Shown here one piece after another: positions 9,078-17,458 of a DNA stretch of 64,000 nucleotides (within the stretch, counting starts at the first letter, position 1; every line of letters starts with the position of its first letter). A program made the translations under genes and the position numbers. This DNA is from Veillonella caviae (lineage in GTDB: Bacteria > Bacillota > Negativicutes > Veillonellales > Veillonellaceae). The stretch is taken from the NCBI RefSeq assembly GCF_003992125.1, contig NZ_RQUY01000011.1, positions 16,507 to 80,506 of the forward strand. The letters run 5' to 3'. The notes under the pieces were generated by a model. The model saw only the letters and a program-made list of their open reading frames with translations. It ran no database searches and was not told the DNA's origin.

Positions 9078-10006
9078 AAGATAAACATATCATCGTATTA
9101 ATGGGGGGCCCATCTGCAGAGGCAGACGTATCTCGCCGTACTGGTGCTGCTATTGCAGAGGCATTGATAGGTAAAGGATACCATGTATCTACATTAGAAC
9201 TTAATCCTCGCACTTTATTACAAGACATTGAACAATTACAAGGTGATGTAGTATTTAATGCTATTCATGGTCGTTATGGCGAAGACGGTGCTGTACAAGG
9301 TCTATTAGAAATGGCGGAAATCCCTTATACCGGTTCTGGTATTATGGCGCATTCCGTGGGGATGAATAAAAAAGTAAGTAAAGACGTATTTAAAGGTGCT
9401 GGTATTCCTACTGCGGAATCTCGTTCTTACAATGGCAATATGGAATCCAAAGTGGATATTATTAAATCTATTGAGGATACCTTTTCTTTTCCTGTTGTGC
9501 TAAAACCAGCTACGCAAGGATCTAGTATTGGTGTAACCATTGTGAAAGAAGCATCTCAATTGGCTGATGCAGTTTCAGCAGCTTTGACATATGATCCGAT
9601 TCTTGTTGTAGAACAATTTCTTAATGGGCGTGAGTTTACCGTATCTATTCTTGATGGTAAGGCATTACCTGTTATTGAAATTCGACCTCATTCTGGTGAA
9701 TATGATTATGAAAGTAAATATACTGCTGGTGCCACAGATTATTTAGTACCAGCACCTATAGATGAAGCGATGACGAAAATTATGCAATCCATTGGCGAAT
9801 CAGTTTATCGCGAAGTACAAGGTAGTGGGGTTATCCGTGTTGATGTGATGACGGATAGCGATAATAATATGTATGTGTTGGAATATAATACTGTGCCAGG
9901 TATGACAGCAACCTCCTTAGTACCTAAAGCGGCTAAAGAGGTCGGTATTGAATTTCCTGAACTATGTGAAAAAATTCTACTAACTGCAGGCTGTGGAAAA
10001 TTTTAA
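9074..10006 (+). CDS. ddl: D-alanine--D-alanine ligase
   Basis: ATP-grasp enzyme making the D-Ala-D-Ala that MurF attaches. It has 310 residues, the length of the DdlB type. MGGPSAEADVSRRTG at the N terminus, FNAIHGRYGEDGAVQGLLE, LKPATQGSSIGVT (ATP loop), VEQFLNGREFTVS and EYNTVPGMTATSLVPKAA are family motifs. The position between murC and ftsQ is the place of ddlB in many dcw clusters, but without murB. The start overlaps the murC stop. Confidence 0.97.
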   Translation: MKDKHIIVLMGGPSAEADVSRRTGAAIAEALIGKGYHVSTLELNPRTLLQDIEQLQGDVVFNAIHGRYGEDGAVQGLLEMAEIPYTGSGIMAHSVGMNKKVSKDVFKGAGIPTAESRSYNGNMESKVDIIKSIEDTFSFPVVLKPATQGSSIGVTIVKEASQLADAVSAALTYDPILVVEQFLNGREFTVSILDGKALPVIEIRPHSGEYDYESKYTAGATDYLVPAPIDEAMTKIMQSIGESVYREVQGSGVIRVDVMTDSDNNMYVLEYNTVPGMTATSLVPKAAKEVGIEFPELCEKILLTAGCGKF

Positions 10007-10033
10007 AGCTCGTAATAGATAAGGAGTTATGAA

Positions 10034-10816
10034 ATGGATGATATGAATTGCCATCCATCCAACTCTGGGGAGACTAAGGCGGCTAATACAGCCAAACAAG
10101 AACGCTTAGCTTTCAGAAAGAAAGTATTGAAAGTAGGCGGGGCTGTGGCTCTCGTGTTGGTAGGATTGTTGACGCTGCCTATACCTTTTGGAACATTAAA
10201 GATTGTTGGATCTGATAAAGTCACTGTACAAGATGTAGAAGTAGCTGGTGATATTGGTGAACCAGTTAATATTCTGCGCATTAATACAGAAAAATTAAAA
10301 GATCGACTAGCGAAGGATTTGCGGGTAGAGGAAGCTCAAATTAGTTACGAGCTACCCCTCACTATGGTAGTACGCATTGTGGAACGTAAGGCTATTGCGG
10401 TAGTGCCAGCTCAATTTGGGTATTTGACATTGGATAAAAATGGTCAAGTCATCGCATCAGAATCTGTTATTGAAGATACGACGATACCTATAATATCAGG
10501 TGTAAAAGGGGGCAATATATTACTTGGTGATATGGTAACTGATACACCTATATTGCAGGCCTTAGAATATTTGCGAGATCTAGATGGCGATACATTTAAA
10601 CAAATTGCAGAGGTTAATGTAGGCGATGCTAATCAGTTATTAGTTTATACGGTATCAGGTGTACAGATTCGCTTAGGTGATGGTTCTAATTTGAAAAGTA
10701 AAGCTGAATTGACGGCATCTATGTTAAAGGACTTGGTTAAGAGACAAGGTAATGTACAATATATTGATGTAAACCCTACATCTCCGTATATAAAGACCGA
10801 TAAAGTAGTAGAATGA
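10034..10816 (+). CDS. ftsQ: Cell division protein FtsQ/DivIB
   Basis: Bitopic division protein that links FtsL/FtsB-type partners to the septal synthase. It has 260 residues. A basic cytoplasmic N terminus is followed by a membrane segment at about residues 37-55 (GGAVALVLVGLLTLPI), then a POTRA domain beginning LKIVGSDKVTVQDVEVAGDI, then the beta-rich FtsQ domain. The start is ATG with AAGGAG upstream; an ATG 6 bases downstream is also possible. It sits between ddl and ftsZ; ftsA, usually next, is missing. Confidence 0.92.
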   Translation: MDDMNCHPSNSGETKAANTAKQERLAFRKKVLKVGGAVALVLVGLLTLPIPFGTLKIVGSDKVTVQDVEVAGDIGEPVNILRINTEKLKDRLAKDLRVEEAQISYELPLTMVVRIVERKAIAVVPAQFGYLTLDKNGQVIASESVIEDTTIPIISGVKGGNILLGDMVTDTPILQALEYLRDLDGDTFKQIAEVNVGDANQLLVYTVSGVQIRLGDGSNLKSKAELTASMLKDLVKRQGNVQYIDVNPTSPYIKTDKVVE

Positions 10817-10873
10817 TGAAGTATCATTTTAGTGGAAAGTTTTCAAAATATAGTGTAAAATGTATGTAATTGT

Positions 10874-10879
10874 TATAAT
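10874..10879 (+). promoter_or_regulatory. Candidate -10 element before ftsZ
   Basis: TATAAT lies 74 bases before the ftsZ start in an AT-rich 136-base gap. The hexamer 17 bases upstream (TAGTGT) is weak. A separate promoter for ftsZ would be sensible because it is needed in large amounts, but only the -10 is convincing. Confidence 0.35.
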
Positions 10880-10952
10880 TTAATCAGTATATAAATATAT
10901 AAAAATGAATTTATATTGACGATGATAGATAACGATAAGAGGAGGAAGTTCA

Positions 10953-11987
10953 ATGTCAGATTTTGCTAATATTAAAGTTATCGGTGTTGGTGGCGGCGGT
11001 AATAACGCTGTAAACCGCATGGTTGATAGCGATTTAAAAGGTGTTCAATTTTTAGCTGCTAATACAGAAAGCCAAGTGTTGGAATTATCGAAAGCGGATG
11101 TAACAATTCAAATTGGCGAAAAAGTAACTAAAGGTTTAGGTGCTGGTGCTAACCCACAAATCGGTGAGGAAGCAGCACAAGAAAGCCGTGAAGATATCAT
11201 CAAAGCTCTTGAAGGTGCTGACATGGTATTTGTAACTGCTGGTATGGGTGGCGGTACTGGTACAGGTGCAGCACCAGTTGTTGCAGAATGCGCAAAAGAA
11301 ATCGGTGCATTGACTGTAGGTGTTGTAACAAAACCGTTTGCATTTGAAGGTAAACGCCGTCGTGCACAAGCTGAAAAAGGTATCGAATTTTTAACTCAAA
11401 AAGTGGATACTATCATCGTTATTCCTAATGATAAATTGCTCCAAGTAGTAGATAAAAAATGTTCTTTAAGCGATGCATTCCGTACAGCTGATGATGTACT
11501 TCGCCAAGGTATCAAAGGCATTTCCGATTTGATTCAAGTTCCAGGTTTAATCAATCTTGACTTTGCCGATGTAAAAACTATCATGACCGAACAAGGGGAA
11601 GCATTGATGGGTATTGGTGTTGGGGAAGGTGAAAACCGTGCTGCTGACGCTGCTAAAATGGCAATTAACAGCCCATTGCTTGAAACTTCTATTGATGGTG
11701 CGAAAGGTATTTTATTAAATATCTCTGGTAGTGCTAACCTTAGTTTGTTTGAAATTAATGAAGCTGCTGAAATTATTTCTGACGCAGCAGATCCAGATGC
11801 TAACATCATCTTTGGCTCTGTTATTGATGAAAGCTTAGGTGATAAAGTACAAATTACTGTTGTAGCAACAGGTTTTAATTCTAATGCGAAAGCTGTACCT
11901 GAATTTGGCAAAACCACAACTACAGCTCGTTCTACAAACACAATTTCTAGTAGTATGCCAGAAATCCCTGCATTCATGAAACGATAA
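10953..11987 (+). CDS. ftsZ: Cell division GTPase FtsZ
   Basis: Tubulin-like GTPase forming the Z ring. It has 344 residues, at the short end for Fts[19 protein letters not shown] starts the nucleotide-binding domain; the tubulin signature [10 protein letters not shown] is at about residue 99; [11 protein letters not shown] is the T7 loop that completes the neighbour's GTPase site. After a linker of about 20 residues the conserved C-terminal peptide [10 protein letters not shown] docks membrane tethers. RBS AGAGGAGGAAG. Codons look more optimised than in neighbours, fitting high expression. No ftsA is adjacent, so another tether such as SepF is likely. Confidence 0.99.
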   Translation: MSDFANIKVIGVGGGGNNAVNRMVDSDLKGVQFLAANTESQVLELSKADVTIQIGEKVTKGLGAGANPQIGEEAAQESREDIIKALEGADMVFVTAGMGGGTGTGAAPVVAECAKEIGALTVGVVTKPFAFEGKRRRAQAEKGIEFLTQKVDTIIVIPNDKLLQVVDKKCSLSDAFRTADDVLRQGIKGISDLIQVPGLINLDFADVKTIMTEQGEALMGIGVGEGENRAADAAKMAINSPLLETSIDGAKGILLNISGSANLSLFEINEAAEIISDAADPDANIIFGSVIDESLGDKVQITVVATGFNSNAKAVPEFGKTTTTARSTNTISSSMPEIPAFMKR

Positions 11988-12040
11988 TTTATGAAGTAGG
12001 TAATTATTGAGATATATTTGTATGTGTATAGGAGGTACCG

Positions 12041-12613
12041 ATGAATAAATTAGTACTATTAACAGTAGCAGCTTCTATAATGACTAGTAGTGCTTTTGCA
12101 GCAGCTGTGCCAGTGACAAAAATAAGCGATGGATCTACAAAAATTCAAGCTGATTATGCATTTGCACAACGTGTTTCTAAAGGCGGCGGTACTAACAATG
12201 ATGGTTATGGTGTTTCTTTAGAACATGATTTTAGCGACAAAACTGCTGTACAATATTCCTATGATAAAATAAACGCTAAAAATGGCGATATTAAAGATCA
12301 TCAATTAGCCTTAGTATATAAATTACATCCTAATGTAAACGTATATGGTGCAGGTACAGCAATCCGTACACACGATACTGATCTTGGTTACCAAGCAGGT
12401 GTTATCGGTCATGTGCCATTAACAGATAAAATTAATGGCTTTGCAAAAGCTGGCTTTGGTAACGATATTAAACAAACATACCAAGTTGGTGCTCAATACG
12501 AAGTAAAACCTAATGTAGATTTGAATGTATATTATGGTTATGATAAATTCAGCGTAGATAGTAATGATAAAACATCTAAAGGTTTACATGCTGGCGTAGG
12601 TTATACATTCTAA
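12041..12613 (+). CDS. Small beta-barrel outer-membrane protein (porin-like)
   Basis: A 190-residue exported protein. It has an obvious signal peptide (MNKLVLLTVAASIMTSSAFA, cleavage near residue 20-21). The mature part is a series of short amphipathic strands with alternating residues (for example HQLALVYKLHPNVNVYGAG) and ends in a terminal phenylalanine (GVGYTF), the Bam-recognition style C terminus of outer-membrane barrels. It resembles opacity/OmpA-type 8-stranded barrels. It has a strong AGGAGGT site and starts 53 bases after ftsZ with no terminator between, so it may share transcripts with ftsZ. Exact family and cargo are unknown. It is direct evidence for an outer membrane. Confidence 0.8.
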   Translation: MNKLVLLTVAASIMTSSAFAAAVPVTKISDGSTKIQADYAFAQRVSKGGGTNNDGYGVSLEHDFSDKTAVQYSYDKINAKNGDIKDHQLALVYKLHPNVNVYGAGTAIRTHDTDLGYQAGVIGHVPLTDKINGFAKAGFGNDIKQTYQVGAQYEVKPNVDLNVYYGYDKFSVDSNDKTSKGLHAGVGYTF

Positions 12614-12645
12614 TTTAGAATTTATATAATTGAATATATATTATG

Positions 12646-12716
12646 AAAACCACTTATCATATATTGTTTCTGATATGTTTTTAGATATATCGAAATATAT
12701 ATAATAAGTGGTTTTA
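12646..12716 (+). terminator. Terminator with branched loop after the outer-membrane protein gene
   Basis: AAAACCACTTAT (12646-12657) and ATAAGTGGTTTT (12704-12715) form a perfect 12-bp stem. The 46-base loop contains smaller stems (CATAT/ATATG and ATATAT-CGAA-ATATAT). It ends the dcw-omp transcription unit. Confidence 0.75.
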
Positions 12717-12801
12717 TTACTCTTTGTTGATTAGAAAAAATAATTATTTTATAGTTTTAATTAATAACATTCATGTATACAATATATTTCACGAATACAC
12801 A

Positions 12802-12830
12802 TTGTCATAATTGTAAACTTTAGGTATGAT
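12802..12830 (+). promoter_or_regulatory. Promoter of the aminotransferase gene
   Basis: TTGTCA (12802-12807) and TATGAT (12825-12830) are separated by exactly 17 bases and each differs from the sigma-70/sigma-A consensus at one position. It lies 41 bases before the preferred ATG and after the upstream terminator. Confidence 0.72.
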
Positions 12831-12870
12831 ACATATGTAATGTTTCTTTTGAGATAGGATGGTGTACGCT

Positions 12871-14118
12871 ATGACAAGTGTTGCAGCTAAACATGCTAAA
12901 GGTAAAAAATTAAAAGACGTAATCTTTGTAACAGCTGGACAGGCGGCTGAAGATGTTAAGATAAATGGTCGTGAGTTCGTTGTTAATGGCACATTAGGTG
13001 CTATTCATGATGAAGAGGGTAAACTGGTCTTTTTGAAAACTGTAAAAGATGAATATTTAGCTCTTGATGACTGTGATCATATTGGATACGCTCCTATTGC
13101 TGGTTTGCCTGATTTTTTGAAAGCTGCTGAGGAGGCTTGTTTTAGCCAATCTCGCCCAGAAGGTTATATTCGTAGTATTGCCACTGCTGGTGGTACTGGC
13201 GGTATACACCATTTAGTACATAACTATACTGACCCTGGTGATGAAGTATTGACTGCTGATTGGTATTGGGGGGCGTATCGTATTATTTGTAGTGATACAG
13301 GTCGTACGTTGGTAACGTATGCATTATTTGATGAGCATAATAATTTTAATCATGAAGCATTCAAAAATCGTGTAAATGAATTAGCTGCTAAACAAACCAA
13401 TGTAGTATTGTTGTTTAATACGCCTGGTAATAATCCTACTGGATACTCTATAGAGGATAGAGATTGGGATTCTATTTTGTCCTTCTTAAAAGAATTAGTA
13501 GCCATTGGTCGCAACAATGTCATTATTGGTATCGATGTAGCATACTTAGATTTTTCCGGTGAAAAAGAAGAGGTTCGTAGTTTCTTTAAAAAATTTGGTA
13601 ATTTACCAAAAGAAATTCTCACTTGTGTTTGCTATAGTCTCTCGAAAGGGTTTACTATGTATGGTCAACGGGTCGGGGCTTTGATTGGTATCTCCTCTGA
13701 TGAAGAAGTAGCAGATGAGTTTTTAGATATCAACAAATGTACTAGCCGTGCTACATGGTCGAACAATTGTCGTCCTGCTATGCGTACGATGGCCAATATT
13801 ATGGCAGATCCAGATAAATTTGCTGCTTATGAAGCAGAACGTAATTGTTACTATCAATTAATCCGTGATCGGGCTGAAATTTTTAAACAAGAAGCAGAGC
13901 AAGTAGGCTTGCCAATGTTACCATATCGAGGTGGTTTCTTTATTACCATTCCTACTGATGCGAGCACTGTAATCTGTGAAGAATTGAAAAAAGAACATAT
14001 TTATGTTATTGCCTTGGCTAACGGTATTCGCATAGCTGCCTGTGGTATTCCCAAATGCCAAATGACAGGTTTAGCAGAGAGCATTTATAATGTTATGAAA
14101 CGTTTAGGTAAATTATAA
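12871..14118 (+). CDS. PLP-dependent class I/II aminotransferase (aspartate/aromatic type)
   Basis: Fold-type I aminotransferase of 415 residues. The PLP lysine is in YSLSKGFTMYGQRVG, which resembles the SKNFGLYNERVG motif of aspartate and aromatic aminotransferases of the class I-alpha kind. FNTPGNNPTGYS carries the cofactor-binding asparagine, and IGIDVAYLDF the PLP-ring aspartate and tyrosine. IRIAACGIPK near the C terminus supplies the carboxylate-binding arginine. The amino donor cannot be set from sequence. ATG 12859 is in frame, but 12871 is better spaced from AGGATGG. It stands alone with its own promoter and terminator. Confidence 0.88.
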   Translation: MTSVAAKHAKGKKLKDVIFVTAGQAAEDVKINGREFVVNGTLGAIHDEEGKLVFLKTVKDEYLALDDCDHIGYAPIAGLPDFLKAAEEACFSQSRPEGYIRSIATAGGTGGIHHLVHNYTDPGDEVLTADWYWGAYRIICSDTGRTLVTYALFDEHNNFNHEAFKNRVNELAAKQTNVVLLFNTPGNNPTGYSIEDRDWDSILSFLKELVAIGRNNVIIGIDVAYLDFSGEKEEVRSFFKKFGNLPKEILTCVCYSLSKGFTMYGQRVGALIGISSDEEVADEFLDINKCTSRATWSNNCRPAMRTMANIMADPDKFAAYEAERNCYYQLIRDRAEIFKQEAEQVGLPMLPYRGGFFITIPTDASTVICEELKKEHIYVIALANGIRIAACGIPKCQMTGLAESIYNVMKRLGKL

Positions 14119-14160
14119 CAAATCGGGTAGTTAATCATTGATTAACTACCCGATTTGTTA
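14116..14160. terminator. Bidirectional terminator, 20-bp perfect stem
   Basis: Two 20-base arms (14116-14135 and 14141-14160) pair perfectly around the loop CATTG. The left arm begins with the stop codon of the + strand aminotransferase, and the right arm abuts the stop of the - strand DUF896 gene. It serves both convergent genes. Confidence 0.9.
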
Positions 14161-14430
14161 TTAGTGAATTTCTTTGTTTTCTTTAATATCTTTATCAGCC
14201 TCTAATGCTAAATCACGAAGCGCACGTTTGGGCTCTGTAATCGCCCCTGTTTTTGGATCTACAAATTGGACGCGATCTAATGTGCTTGTAATTTGACCAC
14301 GAATGAAGCCTAAATAAATCTCATATAGCTCTTTTTTCTCTGCTAGTTCTTCTGGTGTCAATTCTTGACCAGATTTTTTCTTTGCCGCTAATTCATTAAT
14401 GCGTTTTAATGTTTCGTTAATATTGCTCAT
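14161..14430 (-). CDS. DUF896 (UPF0291/YnzC) family small protein
   Basis: An 89-residue soluble protein. RINELAAKKKSGQELTPEE, an LYEIYLGFIRGQIT helix and VQFVDPKTG are the pattern of the UPF0291/YnzC family common in Firmicutes, whose members form a short two-helix N-terminal bundle. No biochemical role is established. The frame extends 17 codons further upstream, but the ATG at 14430 has GAGGT before it and gives the family N terminus. It is one of only two - strand genes here. Confidence 0.85.
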   Translation of the reverse strand: MSNINETLKRINELAAKKKSGQELTPEELAEKKELYEIYLGFIRGQITSTLDRVQFVDPKTGAITEPKRALRDLALEADKDIKENKEIH

Positions 14431-14520
14431 ATTATACCTCGTATATATTTTATTATGTTGTTTTAAGATATGGGTTTTCATAAGTAGAGAACTAGTAATA
14501 TAGCTTGATTTTTAATAACA

Positions 14521-14544
14521 ATAATATAATATAATATAATATAT
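14521..14544. repeat. Tandem ATAAT pentamers
   Basis: Four exact copies of ATAAT plus a partial fifth lie in the gap between the divergent DUF896 and nth genes. Each junction reads TATAAT, so the tract is a run of -10-like hexamers 5 bases apart. It could be a slippage-prone promoter element or simple AT-rich sequence. Confidence 0.7.
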
Positions 14545-14661
14545 GTTGCTAAATGCTCTATCTATGAATAACTCATATAATTATACCATAGAACGGAATT
14601 TATCTGTATGGTATGATAGTATATGTACGCATTTGTACTTTCACAAGTGAGAAAGGAGATA

Positions 14662-15300
14662 ATGATGCGTGTTACAAAAGTGATAAAGGCGGAGCAGTTA
14701 AAGCTGTTAGAAGAGCATTATTTTGATGCGAAGCCAGCCTTAGAATATAATAATGATTTTGAATTATTAGTGGCTGTTGTATTGTCTGCACAGTGTACGG
14801 ATGAAAGAGTTAATATCGTTACGAAACGATTATTTCCTAAACTCAATACGCCAGCAGCTATGCTATCTATTGGCGTAACAAAACTAGAAACTCTCATTAA
14901 AGATTGTGGCCTTTATAAATCAAAGGCAAAAAATCTTATTGCTACATGTCAAATTTTGATTGAAAAGTATGGTGGAGAATTGCCTCGTACTATTGATGAG
15001 CTAATAGAATTGCCGGGGGTAGGTCGTAAAACGGCTAATGTAGTAGTATCTGTTTTATGGGGGATACCAGCTATCGCGGTAGATACACATGTATTCCGCG
15101 TTTCTAACCGATTAAAATTAGGCATTGCTAAAACACCAGAGGAGATGGAGTTAAAATTACAAAAGGCTATCCCTCGTGAAGATTGGGCTGCTGCTCATCA
15201 TTGGTTAATTTATCATGGTCGTCGTGTTTGCAAAGCACGTAAACCGTTATGTGATACTTGTTTTTTAAATCATTTATGTCCTTCAGCAGGAAAGGTATAA
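14662..15300 (+). CDS. nth: Endonuclease III (DNA glycosylase/AP lyase)
   Basis: Base-excision repair enzyme that removes oxidised pyrimidines. It has 212 residues. The helix-hairpin-helix ELPGVGRKTANVV includes the catalytic lysine, and AVDTHVFRV the catalytic aspartate. Four cysteines at 190, 197, 200 and 206 (C-x6-C-x2-C-x5-C) ligate a 4Fe-4S cluster. The frame is open from 14623, but AAAGGAG precedes the ATG at 14662, which is preferred. The next gene starts 3 bases after its stop. Confidence 0.96.
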   Translation: MMRVTKVIKAEQLKLLEEHYFDAKPALEYNNDFELLVAVVLSAQCTDERVNIVTKRLFPKLNTPAAMLSIGVTKLETLIKDCGLYKSKAKNLIATCQILIEKYGGELPRTIDELIELPGVGRKTANVVVSVLWGIPAIAVDTHVFRVSNRLKLGIAKTPEEMELKLQKAIPREDWAAAHHWLIYHGRRVCKARKPLCDTCFLNHLCPSAGKV

Positions 15301-15303
15301 TTT

Positions 15304-16740
15304 ATGAAGTCTAATAATCTTGAGTTAGTCCAATTGTTTGAACAATATCAATTAGAAGGAATCGATATTGTCAATGAATTGATGCGTTTTAAAGTGCTAG
15401 ACCAATTATTGTCTGCTAATGCCAGTGCTCGTGAGTGGGGTGTTACGGCAGATGATTTATATGCTTTGGCGGAAAAATCAACAGTAGAATCATTTGGTAA
15501 GATACCTTATGATGTGGAGGTGTTCCGCAAATTATACGGACCGTCATTTACGGTAGAATTATTTGATTTTATCAGCGATACCGGTTATATTGATGGCCTT
15601 AATGTAGGTACTGAATGGTCGACCCCAGTTCGTGAAAGTATCGAAGCCCATAGTAAAACTGATGAACTCGTGCTATATGCGTATGTAGAAGAGTATGCTG
15701 GCATGATTGACGATATTTTGCAGTCTTACCCAGAGAAAAAAGTTGTTCTTTATACAGCATCTGATGTATGTTACAGTATTTTGACTCGATTATATCCGAT
15801 GGCGCAAATTATTAATCAATGGCCATATCGCAGTTATTTTGATCATATCTTCGTTGCTACAGTAGGTATGTTCCAATCTAGTGAAGATATTGTAGAAGAA
15901 GTGGCCAATGGTTTACATAATCTTGTGCCTGAAGGGACTGCACATTTATTCTTGCCTGCTACAATGGTACAAAATCAAATAGGCCTTAATAATATGGCAT
16001 TGCAATTTTTCTTGAATCAGAAAAAGGTGGAGCTCATTAGAGAGTGGGCACCATTAGGAACTTATGAAATTGTGTATGGCAAATACGAAGTAAAGAAAAT
16101 GAGCATTGGCCTTCGTGAACAAGTGGGCGATATATGGAAAGAAATTAATTATATTCCATTGCCTCATGGTGTGTTTGCACAATTACCAGTATTTTCTGTA
16201 CTAAATTATGGCTTATCGTTGCGTTCTATTTTATTACCTGGTAGTCAATTAGATCGTGCTTTAGGGCAAGATGGTATGTACTGTATGGACAGTCGTTTAT
16301 CTGAATCGGTGCGTATTGCTTTAGCAGAAGCAGGCGCCTATTTCTTGACTTTCACAGGGGAACAAGGCAAGAAATCAGTAGCTGTTAGTACTGTGAAACC
16401 GAATGGCATATACTGGATGTTCCCAGATCAAGAAATTGCCTATATGTGGTATGCTTATTTCTCTAGCACTATAGGGCAAACCATAATGAATGAAGTGTCC
16501 ATGCTTGTTCAAACAGAAGAGGCCTTTGGCTATATGTTGAGTAGCGTGCGCCGCCAAGTATTATCTGTAGAAGACGAAATGTCTGTTATAGGCGAAGTTG
16601 ATGCCATTCAAGAAGAGTATGAACAAGGTTTAGCTCAACTGCATACAAATTGGAATAATCGTATGAATGCTGTGGCTACAGGAATTGTACCTGTTGTGAC
16701 ATCTATTGATTTAGAAGATTACAGCGATTTTAAAAATTAA
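15304..16740 (+). CDS. Unknown protein resembling a degenerate type I methylase/specificity protein
   Basis: A 478-residue soluble protein that I do not recognise with confidence. Residues about 115-230 read like the second half of a SAM-methyltransferase fold (ELVLYAYVEEYAG, KVVLYTASDVCYSIL, then YFDHIFVATVGMF where an N6-adenine methylase would carry (N/D)PPY, then GTAHLFLPATM). The motif IV residues are absent, so methylation is unlikely. Residues about 320-450 resemble the C-terminal half of a type I specificity domain (AGAYFLTFTGEQGKKS, FSSTIGQTIMN, then a long helix). It is probably co-transcribed with nth (3-base gap) and followed by ydbC. No restriction subunit is nearby. Function unknown; the comparison is by eye. 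Confidence 0.6.
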   Translation: MKSNNLELVQLFEQYQLEGIDIVNELMRFKVLDQLLSANASAREWGVTADDLYALAEKSTVESFGKIPYDVEVFRKLYGPSFTVELFDFISDTGYIDGLNVGTEWSTPVRESIEAHSKTDELVLYAYVEEYAGMIDDILQSYPEKKVVLYTASDVCYSILTRLYPMAQIINQWPYRSYFDHIFVATVGMFQSSEDIVEEVANGLHNLVPEGTAHLFLPATMVQNQIGLNNMALQFFLNQKKVELIREWAPLGTYEIVYGKYEVKKMSIGLREQVGDIWKEINYIPLPHGVFAQLPVFSVLNYGLSLRSILLPGSQLDRALGQDGMYCMDSRLSESVRIALAEAGAYFLTFTGEQGKKSVAVSTVKPNGIYWMFPDQEIAYMWYAYFSSTIGQTIMNEVSMLVQTEEAFGYMLSSVRRQVLSVEDEMSVIGEVDAIQEEYEQGLAQLHTNWNNRMNAVATGIVPVVTSIDLEDYSDFKN

Positions 16741-16846
16741 TTGTAAAACCCAACATTTTAGTTTACAATAAATCGTATCCGTTTTGGCACATAATTTATG
16801 ATTGATACATAGTGTACATTAAAAATAGGATTGGAAGGAGGGTCAT

Positions 16847-17116
16847 ATGGCTGTTATCAATTTTGAAATTTTCAAGGTAATCGGTACATTGTCCGAAGAT
16901 AAGGATGGTTGGAAAAAACAATTGACTTGTACAAGTTGGGGGAAATATAATCCGAAATTCGATCTTCGTGCTTGGGATAGTGAGTATACGAGCATGAAAA
17001 AAGGTATTACTTTATCCTTAGAAGAGTTAATTGCATTGCGCGATATCTTGAATGAAAGTGACTTAGAAACGATATTAGCAGAATCTATCGAGGAAAAACA
17101 GGCTTCTAAAGAGTAG
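16847..17116 (+). CDS. YdbC family PC4-like ssDNA-binding protein
   Basis: An 89-residue protein. [40 protein letters not shown] and [10 protein letters not shown] match the YdbC/PC4 family: a curved four-stranded sheet plus helix that binds single-stranded DNA and is related to the eukaryotic coactivator PC4. Its cellular role in Firmicutes is not settled. It has a strong GGAAGGAGGG site before the ATG. An acidic tail ([10 protein letters not shown]) follows the domain. The 106-base gap upstream is AT-rich with no clear promoter. Confidence 0.85.
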   Translation: MAVINFEIFKVIGTLSEDKDGWKKQLTCTSWGKYNPKFDLRAWDSEYTSMKKGITLSLEELIALRDILNESDLETILAESIEEKQASKE

Positions 17117-17120
17117 TTGC

Positions 17121-17149
17121 TTGCATTTGTACAGCCCTCGTGCTATAAT
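17121..17149 (+). promoter_or_regulatory. Extended -10 promoter of rpmE
   Basis: TGCTATAAT (17141-17149) is an extended -10 element, with TTGCAT 17 bases upstream as a partial -35. It lies 40 bases before the rpmE ATG, right after the ydbC stop. Confidence 0.65.
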
Positions 17150-17189
17150 CTATAAGAATAATATTGATTGCTGGAAAGAGGTGTATAGA

Positions 17190-17387
17190 ATGAAACAAGG
17201 TATTCATCCAGACTATAAACAAACTACAGTGACTTGTGGTTGTGGTAACACATTCCAAACTGGCTCTGTAAAAGAAGACCTTCGTGTAGACGTTTGCTCC
17301 AAATGCCATCCGTTCTTCACTGGTCAACAACGTGCGACTCAAGCTCGTGGTCGTATCGAACAATTTAACAAACGTTATGGTAAATAA
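17190..17387 (+). CDS. rpmE: 50S ribosomal protein L31 (zinc type)
   Basis: Large-subunit ribosomal protein of 65 residues. [10 protein letters not shown] starts the family motif. Cysteines at 16, 18, 36 and 39 (TCGCGNTF and [11 protein letters not shown]) bind zinc, marking the zinc-containing paralogue rather than the zinc-free YtiA type induced by zinc shortage. The frame is open 23 codons upstream, but the ATG at 17190 has an AAAGAGGTG site. It has its own promoter and terminator. Confidence 0.98.
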   Translation: MKQGIHPDYKQTTVTCGCGNTFQTGSVKEDLRVDVCSKCHPFFTGQQRATQARGRIEQFNKRYGK

Positions 17388-17411
17388 TTTTTTAGTAGCG
17401 TAACAATTATT

Positions 17412-17443
17412 GGCAGGGCTTTGGGCTCTGCCTCTATTTGTTT
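17412..17443 (+). terminator. Terminator of rpmE
   Basis: GGCAGGGC and GCTCTGCC pair (8 bp, one G-U) around TTTGG, followed by TCTATTTGTTT. It falls between rpmE and the yqhQ start. Confidence 0.8.
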
Positions 17444-17458
17444 GTGAGAGGACTATGT

